NCBI GenBank assembly: GCA_964343975.1
Contig: CAYFLU010000041.1
Coordinates: forward strand, 1-21,439
DNA length: 21,439 nt
Source of the DNA: SCUN01 sp964343975
GTDB taxonomy: Bacteria; Acidobacteriota; Vicinamibacteria; Vicinamibacterales; SCN-69-37
Reading direction: 5' to 3'
Within the stretch, counting starts at the first letter, position 1, and each line of letters opens with the position of its first letter. The notes beneath the pieces are model-generated. The model ran no database searches. It had not been told where the DNA came from and saw only the letters and a program-made list of their open reading frames with translations. This document shows, in pieces, positions 15,039 to 20,796 of the stretch. The position numbers and the translations under genes are program-made.

Positions 15039-16862
15039 TCAGAACGTTCCGAAACGCACCGTCACCGTGATCTCGACGGCCACTGGCCGGCCGTTGAGCT
15101 GCGTCGGCGTGTACTCCCACTGACGAATCGCGTCGAGCGCAGCCTCGGTGAGGTCGCGCGGCGCCTGCGCGCTCGGCGCAAGAGTCCCGTTGGCGACGTG
15201 CCCCGTGGCATCGACGGTGGCCGAGATGATCACCGTCGTGGCCTGCGCGACGTTGCCGGGACACGCCGGCGCGACATACCGCGTGCGCTTGGGCACGCGC
15301 ACATTGCCGCCGACACGGATCGGCGCCTGCGCCGCCTGCGCGTGCAGCGTCGACACGAAGGTCGCGACGACCTTCGACAGCATCGATGCCGGGCTCAGCG
15401 TCGAGCAGTTCACCGCAATGTCTTCCGTCAGCGCGCCGATCTGGAGCGTGATCATCGGCTCCACGGTCTGTCCGTCCGTGACCGACAGCCGCGCCACCGC
15501 CGACTTGAACCCGGGTAGTGTCGTCGCGATCTCGTAGGGGCCGGCCTTCAGGTCGCCGAACGTGAAGCGGCCCGTCGCATTCGTGAACGCGCGACTCACG
15601 TTGCCCGTGGCATCGGTGAGCGTGACCGTGACGCCAGGAATCACGCCGCCGGATTCATCGACGATCTTCCCCGCAATCGACGCCGTCTGCGCCGGAACCT
15701 CCGGTGCGGGCGCGTCGAGTTGCGGTGACGCGACCGGTTGCGTGCGCGCTGGCGGTGTCTTCACGGCCGGCGAAGGTGGTGTGACGAGTACGCCCGCCGG
15801 TGGAGGCGCGACCATTACGCCCGCAGGCGTCGACGGGAAGGTGGCGACGGCAGACGCGACAACGGGCGCGACGGTGGTGGTGGCCGCCGCGATCGGGAGG
15901 CTGATGACCATGGCCGCTGCGCCGGCGAGCGCCCAACCAGTGCGGGTAACGGAATGTCGGTGCGTGCGTGGCTGCAACATGGCGTGAACTCTCCTCTCGA
16001 GCGTGGACGGGTGGGCGATGCGGGATGTGGCGAGGTGACCGGCAAACTGTGACGTGCTGTGTCGCGCGATGTCGACCAGATGCTCGGCGTAGTCGGCGGC
16101 CGTGACGCCGCTTGCCATGACGACGTCGTCGCACGCCTGTTCGCTGTCGCGGCGAAGACGCTGTGCACTGAGCCACGCGAGCGGATTCCACGGCTGCAGC
16201 AGGATCAGCAGTTGCGCGGCGTCCTGCCACAGCAGATCCCAGCGGCGCACGTGCGCCAGCTCGTGACGCAGCACGACCTGCCAGCGCTCGCGCGTCCATG
16301 TGGTCGCGATGGCGGGGACGATGATGCGCGGCCGCCACACGCCGGTGACGGCGACGAGCGCGGCGGTGGGATGCATGCGCAGTTGCACGGGCCGGCGCAG
16401 GCGCCACTCGCGCGACAGGGCCGTGAGCGCGTCGGCGGGGGCGCCGGTGACGGCGCGCGTGCGACGAAGCAGCGCGGCGACCGCGCGCCGGCTGCGCACC
16501 ACCCGCGCGAGGAGCAGCACCGTGGCGATGCCCCAGACCACCGCGATGCCTTGCGCGATCGTCAGTCGCGATGGCGGGGTGGGGAGGGGCGTCGTGTCGG
16601 CGAGCGTGTTGGTCGTGGTGGGCGTCGTGACGTCACCGAGCGCCACCACGTTGGCGTTGGTGGCCGCGAAGGGCGAGGGCAGCACCCGCCACGCCGGCGC
16701 GAGTGACATGAGCGCGGGCATCGCGCAGGCCACGAGCACGGCGGTGGCAAGCGTCGTGTGCCGCACGGCGGCGGAGGCGCGACGCAGCACGGCCCAGGTG
16801 ATCAGGCCGACGGCGAGGCACGCCGTGCTTTTGCCGGCCCACCACAGGATCGCGCCGGTCAT
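15039..16862 (-). CDS. BlaR1/MecR1-like M56 membrane metallopeptidase with CarboxypepD-reg and TonB-C domains
   Basis: 607 residues. TM helices lie at ~5-25, 37-55 and ~102-120. A cytoplasmic zinc protease follows with HELAH (H200, E201, H204) and the downstream acidic ligand region RDSEQACDDVV. A further TM lies at ~310-330. The periplasmic remainder is a Pro/Thr/Ala-rich linker (~335-390), a carboxypeptidase-regulatory-like beta-sandwich (~393-470, SIAGKIVDESGGVIPGVTVT) and a TonB C-terminal-like domain (~520-607, EAALDAIRQWEYTPTQLNGRPV). In BlaR1/MecR1 the sensor is a penicillin-binding domain; here that part is replaced, so the stimulus is probably not a beta-lactam (inference). Its ATG overlaps the BlaI stop (ATGA). 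By family knowledge it would sense an envelope signal and trigger loss of BlaI. It faces dnaX with only nine bases between stops. Confidence 0.88.
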   Translation of the reverse strand: MTGAILWWAGKSTACLAVGLITWAVLRRASAAVRHTTLATAVLVACAMPALMSLAPAWRVLPSPFAATNANVVALGDVTTPTTTNTLADTTPLPTPPSRLTIAQGIAVVWGIATVLLLARVVRSRRAVAALLRRTRAVTGAPADALTALSREWRLRRPVQLRMHPTAALVAVTGVWRPRIIVPAIATTWTRERWQVVLRHELAHVRRWDLLWQDAAQLLILLQPWNPLAWLSAQRLRRDSEQACDDVVMASGVTAADYAEHLVDIARHSTSQFAGHLATSRIAHPSTLERRVHAMLQPRTHRHSVTRTGWALAGAAAMVISLPIAAATTTVAPVVASAVATFPSTPAGVMVAPPPAGVLVTPPSPAVKTPPARTQPVASPQLDAPAPEVPAQTASIAGKIVDESGGVIPGVTVTLTDATGNVSRAFTNATGRFTFGDLKAGPYEIATTLPGFKSAVARLSVTDGQTVEPMITLQIGALTEDIAVNCSTLSPASMLSKVVATFVSTLHAQAAQAPIRVGGNVRVPKRTRYVAPACPGNVAQATTVIISATVDATGHVANGTLAPSAQAPRDLTEAALDAIRQWEYTPTQLNGRPVAVEITVTVRFGTF

Positions 16863-17248
16863 CGGTCCTCCTCGCGGGCTTTCGCGATGAGCGCGGCAAT
16901 CCGGTCGAGTTCGTCCTCGGAGAGGCGCGCGGCTTCGCCGCCGAGGAGCGCGGCGACGGCTTTCTCTGGCGACCCGTCGAAGAAGGTGTCGACCACATGA
17001 CGCAGCGCTGATCGCCGGGCCGTCTGGCGGGCCACGACCGGGAAGTAGACGAAGCGCAGGCCGTCCATCTCGTGTCGCAGGTGGCCCTTCTGTTCGAGCA
17101 CGCGCAGTTGCGTGCGCACGGTGGAGGACGTCGTGTCGCTCGGCAGGGCCGCCATCACCTCGGCGGCGGTGGCGCGTCCGAGGCGGAAGACGATGTCCAT
17201 GATCTGCCGCTCGCGGCGGGAGAGGTTGGTGTGCAGGGCTTTGGCCAT
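16859..17248 (-). CDS. BlaI/MecI/CopY-family transcriptional repressor
   Basis: 129 residues from ATG 17248 (MAKALHTNLSRRERQIMDIVF). The upstream part of the open frame crosses the operator palindrome and is not coding. The N-terminal winged helix shows LGRATAAEVMAALP, then TTSSTVRTQLRVLEQKGHLRH and the wing DGLRFVYFPV. The C-terminal dimerisation helices include FFDGSPEKAVAALLG. BlaI-type repressors bind a palindrome as dimers and are inactivated by proteolysis when the M56 partner is activated. The partner gene overlaps by four bases, so the pair is one operon. The 40-bp dyad just upstream of the start strongly suggests autorepression. Confidence 0.93.
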   Translation of the reverse strand: MAKALHTNLSRRERQIMDIVFRLGRATAAEVMAALPSDTTSSTVRTQLRVLEQKGHLRHEMDGLRFVYFPVVARQTARRSALRHVVDTFFDGSPEKAVAALLGGEAARLSEDELDRIAALIAKAREEDR

Positions 17249-17249
17249 A

Positions 17250-17289
17250 GTGTTATTTTTCTCGCACTGACGTGCGAAAGAAATAACAC
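17250..17289. promoter_or_regulatory. 40-bp near-perfect palindrome, probable BlaI operator over the blaI promoter
   Basis: Read on the minus strand, GTGTTATTTCTTTCGCAC, four spacer bases, then GTGCGAGAAAAATAACAC pair at 16 of 18 positions. It lies two bases from the repressor ATG and is markedly AT-richer than its surroundings. It is too long for a single BlaI half-site pair, so it may bind two dimers. It starts too close to the ATG to be a transcription terminator for blaI. Confidence 0.75.
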
Positions 17290-17301
17290 CTTCCGCGCCG
17301 C

Positions 17302-17332
17302 CTGTCAATTCGCCCCGGGGTTTTGCTAGACT
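17302..17332 (+). promoter_or_regulatory. Extended -10 promoter for ybaB-recR
   Basis: TGC-TAGACT (TG at 17324-17325, hexamer 17327-17332) is an extended -10. CTGTCA at 17302-17307 is a weak -35 with a 19-base spacer. A GAGG Shine-Dalgarno (17340-17343) and the ybaB ATG at 17353 follow. It sits 13 bases from the blaI operator, so binding there could affect both directions. Confidence 0.5.
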
Positions 17333-17352
17333 CGACGACGAGGCCGGACCCC

Positions 17353-17652
17353 ATGAACATTCAGCAGATGATGAAACAGGCGCAGCAGATGCAGGAGAAG
17401 CTGCAGCGCCAGATGGCCGAGATGAAGATCGAAGGCCAGGCCGGCGGTGGCATGGTCACCGTCGTGATCAACGGCCACAAGGCCATGCTCTCCATCACGA
17501 TCGATCCGGAAGCCGTGTCGAAGGACGACGTCGAGATGCTGCAGGACCTGGTGCTCGCGGCGATCAACGACGCGCATCGGAAGGCCGACGAACAGCTCTC
17601 GCAGCAGATGTCGGGACTGATGGGCGGCATGGGCATGCCGGGTCTCCGCTAG
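17353..17652 (+). CDS. ybaB: YbaB/EbfC nucleoid-associated protein
   Basis: 99 residues from ATG 17353 (MNIQQMMKQAQQMQEKLQRQ), nine bases after a GAGG Shine-Dalgarno; an in-frame ATG at 17323 lies in the promoter and is not favoured. The long N-terminal amphipathic helix, the GQAGGGMVTVVINGHKAM sheet, the IDPEAVSKDDVEMLQDLV segment and the Met/Gly-rich C-terminal tail are all typical of the ~100-residue family. The dimer is a tweezers-like DNA-binding protein, and the gene is conserved between dnaX and recR in many bacteria. It ends four bases before the recR start. Confidence 0.95.
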   Translation: MNIQQMMKQAQQMQEKLQRQMAEMKIEGQAGGGMVTVVINGHKAMLSITIDPEAVSKDDVEMLQDLVLAAINDAHRKADEQLSQQMSGLMGGMGMPGLR

Positions 17653-17656
17653 CATC

Positions 17657-18268
17657 GTGACCGGATCGGATCCGATCGCCGAGCTCATGGCCGCGCTCCA
17701 GCGGCTCCCGGGCATTGGCGCCAAGAGCGCACAGCGGCTCGCCTACCACCTGCTGAAAACGCCGCGCGAAGACGTCGACGCGCTCTGCGACGCGATGCGC
17801 TCGGTGAAGACGAACATCACCTACTGCTCGGTGTGCAGCAACATCACGCCCATCGACCCGTGCACCTACTGTCTCTCGCCCGACCGCGACAGCCGTCTCA
17901 TCTGCGTCGTCGAGCAGCCCGAGAACGTGATGGCGATCGAGAAGACGCGCGGGTTCCGCGGGCGCTACCACGTGCTTGGCGGCGCGATCGCGCCGTTGTC
18001 GGGCATCGGGCCGGATGATCTGAAGATCAAGCCGCTGCTCACGCGCATCGCGGAAGGCGACGGCACACAGCAGGTCGTGACGGAAGTGATCCTCGCCACC
18101 AATCCGACGGTGGAAGGGGAGGCGACCGCGCTGTATCTCGCGCGCTTGCTGAAGCCGCTCGGCGTCACCGTGTCGCGCATTGCGATGGGGATGCCGGTCG
18201 GTGGCGACATCGACTACACGGACGAGTTCACGATGTCGAAGGCGCTCGAAGGACGCAGGGAGATGTAG
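17657..18268 (+). CDS. recR: Recombination mediator RecR
   Basis: 203 residues from GTG 17657. The N-terminal helix-hairpin-helix is RLPGIGAKSAQRLAYHLL (16-33). A four-Cys zinc finger is C57, C60, C69 and C72 (CSVCSNITPIDPCTYC). The Toprim domain runs ~80-175 (ICVVEQPENVMAIEKT, then YHVLGGAIAPLSGIGPDDL). A Walker-B-like C-terminus ends in GGDIDYTDEFTMSKALEGR. RecR forms a DNA-encircling ring that, with RecO and RecF, loads RecA at gaps. Length and all motifs match the family. Its stop is two bases before a long hairpin element, which may act as its transcript end. Confidence 0.97.
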   Translation: MTGSDPIAELMAALQRLPGIGAKSAQRLAYHLLKTPREDVDALCDAMRSVKTNITYCSVCSNITPIDPCTYCLSPDRDSRLICVVEQPENVMAIEKTRGFRGRYHVLGGAIAPLSGIGPDDLKIKPLLTRIAEGDGTQQVVTEVILATNPTVEGEATALYLARLLKPLGVTVSRIAMGMPVGGDIDYTDEFTMSKALEGRREM

Positions 18269-18270
18269 CT

Positions 18271-18391
18271 GCTTGCAAGTGGGAAGGAAGAAGCAGCAAG
18301 TGAAGAAGTAAAAGTAGGAAGTGAAAACTTCGAAGTTCTGACTTGTTACTTTTACCTGTGGCTTGTTGCTTTTTCCTTCCGACTTGCAAGT
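18271..18391. repeat. 121-bp long imperfect hairpin element between recR and the flippase gene
   Basis: The outer ends are CTTGCAAGT-type palindromes (18271-18280 and 18382-18391). GGAAGGAAGAAGCAGCAAG (18282-18300) pairs with 18362-18380, the two differences being G.U pairs in RNA. GTAAAAGTA (18308-18316) pairs with TACTTTTAC (18347-18355). The tip is AACTTCGAAGTT (18326-18337). It is much richer in A/T than its neighbourhood and shows purine/pyrimidine asymmetry. It starts just after the recR stop and includes the last codons and stop of the opposing gene. It could be a bidirectional terminator-like structure or one copy of a dispersed palindromic repeat. Confidence 0.8.
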
Positions 18392-19326
18392 AACACAAGC
18401 CCGGCTGCCGACCAGATCAGCACCCGGATATTCCGGATCAACCCCATCGTCACACCCAGCGGATGACCCCAGCCGAGCAGCTCGGTCGTGAATCCGCTCC
18501 CCGAGCCGTCGATGCCGATGCGGAGCGGGATCACGCGGAACACCACGGTGATCACGCGCTGCACCGTGTCGAGCACGATGGCGAGCGCAATCGAGTTGTG
18601 GCCGAGAAAGTAGAGCGTGATCCACGCTTCCGCGATGCTCGCGGTATGGAAGGTGATTTCACACGCGATGACGGCGGCGAGCCGGCCGGGACGCGCGCGC
18701 ACGAAACCGTAGGTCGTCGTCTCGAGGTCGCGGATCTTCTCCAACAGTGACGCGCTGACGAATCGCCCGAGTGTGGCGCTGACGAGCGCGGGTTCGCGCG
18801 CGATGAGCCAGAGCGCGAGCACCAGCACGGCGGCCATGCCGCCGACGATGCCGAGACTGGCGAAGCGCAGCACATCGGGAACCGCAAAGCGCAGGAACAG
18901 GACGACGACGCCGGTGAGCACGGCGGCAACGACCGACAGGCTATAGATGAAGTTCTCCGCGGCGAGCGCGGCGAGCGCGCGCGGTGGCGGCAGGTGCTCC
19001 CGCACGAACATGGCCTTGGCCGGTTCGCTGGCGAGGAGGCTGAGCGGCGTGAGGTTGCCGATCGCGTCGCCGCTCATGGTGGCCGAAAAGGCGGTCCACA
19101 GCGGGACCCCGGCGTCCATCAGGCGCGTCCATGCGTAGGTGCGGCTGAGCTGGCGCACGAGGGTGGCGGCCAGGATCAGCGCGAACCCGGCGACGCCGAT
19201 ATTGCGGAACTGTTCGAGGATGTGGTCCAGCCCCGCGTGGTTGACGCCCCGGACGAGCAAGACGAGTCCCAGCGCGGTGGCGAGGAGCGTGACGACGCGG
19301 CGGGACATGCCCGAAGATGATCCCAT
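18352..19326 (-). CDS. Flippase-like integral membrane protein (LPG synthase TM-domain family)
   Basis: About 324 residues from ATG 19326 (MGSSSGMSRRVV), or 318 from ATG 19308 (MSRRVVTLLATALGLVLLVRGV). Further upstream in-frame sequence crosses the divergent gene's promoter and is not coding. There are roughly eight hydrophobic helices. Conserved features of the lysylphosphatidylglycerol synthase TM / YbhN-like family are SRTYAWTRLMDAGVPLWTAF, then SGDAIGNLTPLSLLASEPAK, the AAENFIYS segment, and late RVIPLRIGIDGSGSGF in place of the usual R-x-P-G-G-x-G. These proteins move or modify lipids; no catalytic domain is attached, so the substrate is unknown. The C-terminus ASRKEKATSHR lies wholly inside the 121-bp hairpin element, suggesting that the element's arrival rewrote the end of the gene. 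Confidence 0.8.
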   Translation of the reverse strand: MGSSSGMSRRVVTLLATALGLVLLVRGVNHAGLDHILEQFRNIGVAGFALILAATLVRQLSRTYAWTRLMDAGVPLWTAFSATMSGDAIGNLTPLSLLASEPAKAMFVREHLPPPRALAALAAENFIYSLSVVAAVLTGVVVLFLRFAVPDVLRFASLGIVGGMAAVLVLALWLIAREPALVSATLGRFVSASLLEKIRDLETTTYGFVRARPGRLAAVIACEITFHTASIAEAWITLYFLGHNSIALAIVLDTVQRVITVVFRVIPLRIGIDGSGSGFTTELLGWGHPLGVTMGLIRNIRVLIWSAAGLVLLASRKEKATSHR

Positions 19327-19340
19327 AGAACGCGTGCCCG

Positions 19341-19346
19341 TATAAT
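19341..19346 (+). promoter_or_regulatory. Consensus TATAAT -10, probably giving a leaderless mRNA
   Basis: A perfect TATAAT ends seven bases before ATG 19354, so initiation 6-8 bases downstream would start at or beside the ATG itself. There is no room for a Shine-Dalgarno. A -35 match is poor. Only 27 bases (19327-19353) separate this gene from the divergent flippase gene when the latter starts at 19326. The near-symmetric TATAATC/GATTATA could serve both strands. Confidence 0.55.
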
Positions 19347-19353
19347 CGACGGG

Positions 19354-19971
19354 ATGCTCCCCACCGCCTATATGACACCGGCGGCCGTGATCTTCGTGAT
19401 CGGCGGCTTGCTGGCGTGCTTTGCGGGCTTCCGTCTCTTCCGGATCGTGCTGGGCATCAATGGGTTCGTGCTCGGCGCCATCCTGGCCACGTCGCTCATG
19501 GGCACATCGAGCATGTGGGCCCTCGCGGTGGCGGCGCTTGTCGGCGGGTTGATCGGCGCCGTGCTGATGGTCGCGGCCTACTTCGTCGGTGTGGCGCTCG
19601 TCGGCGCCGGTGTGGGCGCGATGGCGGCGCATCTCGTGTGGACGCCGATGCACGCCGATCCGCCGTGGTGGGCGGTCGTGGCCGCGGCCGTGCTCGGCGC
19701 GCTCGGAGCGCTCTCCGTCACGCGCTACATGGTCATCGTCGGCACCGCGTTTGGCGGCGCGTGGATGGTGGTGGTCGGCACCTTGGCGCTGATGGGCGAC
19801 AAGGCGGCGACGCAGGCCACGCGTGACGGCAGCGTGTGGATGATCTATCCGCTGGATCCCTCGTCGGGGCAGTGGAAAGTGTGGGTGGTGTGGTTCGCGC
19901 TCGCGGTGGTGGGCGCGGTGGTGCAGGTCTGGACTCAGGGCAAGGTCAAAGGAAAAGGAAAAAAGAAATGA
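19354..19971 (+). CDS. DUF4203-like (TMEM198-type) multi-pass membrane protein
   Basis: 205 residues, mostly Gly/Ala-rich helices: ~8-27, 30-50, 53-75, 76-95, 105-122, 125-147 and 172-191. The repeated GFRLFRIVLGINGFVLGAIL-type segment, with glycines spaced in membrane helices, resembles the DUF4203/TMEM198 family, which has no established bacterial function. The tail is very basic (QGKVKGKGKKK), which keeps it cytoplasmic by the positive-inside rule. The TGA overlaps the next ATG (ATGA); the A/G-rich codons for the Lys tail double as the Shine-Dalgarno for the OsmC gene, so translation is coupled. The start at 19354 is supported by the adjacent TATAAT; ATG 19372 is an alternative. Confidence 0.7.
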   Translation: MLPTAYMTPAAVIFVIGGLLACFAGFRLFRIVLGINGFVLGAILATSLMGTSSMWALAVAALVGGLIGAVLMVAAYFVGVALVGAGVGAMAAHLVWTPMHADPPWWAVVAAAVLGALGALSVTRYMVIVGTAFGGAWMVVVGTLALMGDKAATQATRDGSVWMIYPLDPSSGQWKVWVVWFALAVVGAVVQVWTQGKVKGKGKKK

Positions 19972-20405
19972 CGTTTTCGCGTTCGACGACGGTGAAGTGG
20001 CAGGGCACGATCATGGAAGGCACGGGCGCGCTCACGGCGGGCACGGGGGCGTTCAGCACGAACGTCACGTTCCCGCGTCGTATCGGTGAGCCGGAAGGCA
20101 CGACGAGCCCGGAGGAGTTGCTGGCCGGTTCGCACGGCGTGTGCTTCGCGATGGTGGTCACGGGCGCGCTCGGCCGCGCGGGCGGCAAGACGACGGCGAC
20201 GACGGTGACGTGCACGGTGACGGCCGACAAGGGCGACGCGGGCATCAACGTGGTGAAGAGCGAGCTGCACGTGACGGCCGAGGGCCTCACGGGGATCGAC
20301 GCCGCGGCGTTCGACGCGCTCGTGAAGGACGCGAAGATGAAGTGCCCGATCTCGAAGGCGCTGAACCCGTCGATCGAGATCACGGTGGCGACGAGCGTCA
20401 AGTAA
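19968..20405 (+). CDS. osmC: OsmC/Ohr-family peroxiredoxin (OsmC branch)
   Basis: 145 residues from ATG 19968, overlapping the previous stop. Both redox cysteines are present: C59 in GSHGVCFAMVV and C126 in MKCPISKALNPSIEI. The conserved SPEELLAGS loop with its Glu precedes the first Cys. The N-terminal FSRSTTVKWQGTIMEGTGAL and the CPISKAL form place it with OsmC rather than Ohr. The enzyme reduces organic and lipid hydroperoxides through a reactive Cys in a domain-swapped dimer; the electron donor is usually a lipoylated protein. Pairing with a membrane protein of unknown function by translational coupling is notable. A strong intrinsic terminator follows at 20449-20483. Confidence 0.92.
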   Translation: MTFSRSTTVKWQGTIMEGTGALTAGTGAFSTNVTFPRRIGEPEGTTSPEELLAGSHGVCFAMVVTGALGRAGGKTTATTVTCTVTADKGDAGINVVKSELHVTAEGLTGIDAAAFDALVKDAKMKCPISKALNPSIEITVATSVK

Positions 20406-20448
20406 CAGACCGCCGCTCGTCCGAGCGCCGATCGTCGGAAAGTCGGAG

Positions 20449-20483
20449 CGCGCTCTGGGTTCCCGGGGCGCGTTCTCTTTTTT
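20449..20483 (+). terminator. Intrinsic terminator after osmC
   Basis: CGCGCTCTGGG (20449-20459) and CCCGGGGCGCG (20462-20472) form an 11-bp stem including two G.U pairs, with a minimal loop. The T-rich tract TTCTCTTTTTT (20473-20483) follows directly. Orientation fits the osmC transcript. Confidence 0.85.
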
Positions 20484-20501
20484 GCGCGCTTTTTCTTTGT
20501 C

Positions 20502-20531
20502 TTGACGCCCCTTGGGGCGTACCTGAATAAT
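20502..20531 (+). promoter_or_regulatory. tRNA-Asn promoter with a palindrome in the spacer
   Basis: TTGACG (20502-20507), an 18-base spacer and AATAAT (20526-20531) precede the tRNA by about 37 bases. ACGCCCCTTGGGGCGT (20505-20520), a perfect 7-bp inverted repeat around TT, overlaps the -35 and fills most of the spacer. It lacks a following T-tract, so it is not a good terminator. Confidence 0.6.
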
Positions 20532-20567
20532 TGAGGTTCCTGCTGCGGGAAATTTTCCGCCCTGTGT

Positions 20568-20642
20568 TCCTCGGTAGCTCAACGGCAGAGCATCCGGCTG
20601 TTAACCGGAGGGTTGCTGGTTCGAATCCAGCCCGAGGAGCCA
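20568..20642 (+). tRNA. tRNA-Asn (anticodon GTT)
   Basis: 75 bases with CCA encoded. The acceptor stem is TCCTCGG (20568-20574) with CCGAGGA (20632-20638), discriminator G, then CCA at 20640-20642. The D-arm begins TAGCTCAACGGCAGAGCA. The anticodon stem TCCGG/CCGGA encloses loop CTGTTAA with anticodon GTT at 20600-20602. The T-arm has the standard GGTTCGAATCC. All arms pair canonically. Confidence 0.98.
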
Positions 20643-20796
20643 ATTTCTCAACTCACTTCGTTCGTTTCGAATAGGCTCGCTCGGGCTGTCTGTCCGGCGT
20701 CGCGCCTTCGCCTTCGGCTCGGCTTAGCGACGCCGAATCCAGCCTGCGCGTCGACGCGTTGGCGGAGGCGGGCCCGCGGAGCAGCGCGCCCTCGCC
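20643..20796. other. Non-coding gap after tRNA-Asn with a 9-bp-stem hairpin
   Basis: No credible ORF is seen here. CGGCGTCGC (20695-20703) and GCGACGCCG (20727-20735) form a perfect 9-bp stem around a 23-base loop that can fold further. TTCG-rich motifs (ACTTCGTTCGTTTCG, 20655-20669) lie just after the tRNA. No integrase, direct tRNA-end copy or other sign of an integrated element is present in the window. Confidence 0.5.
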
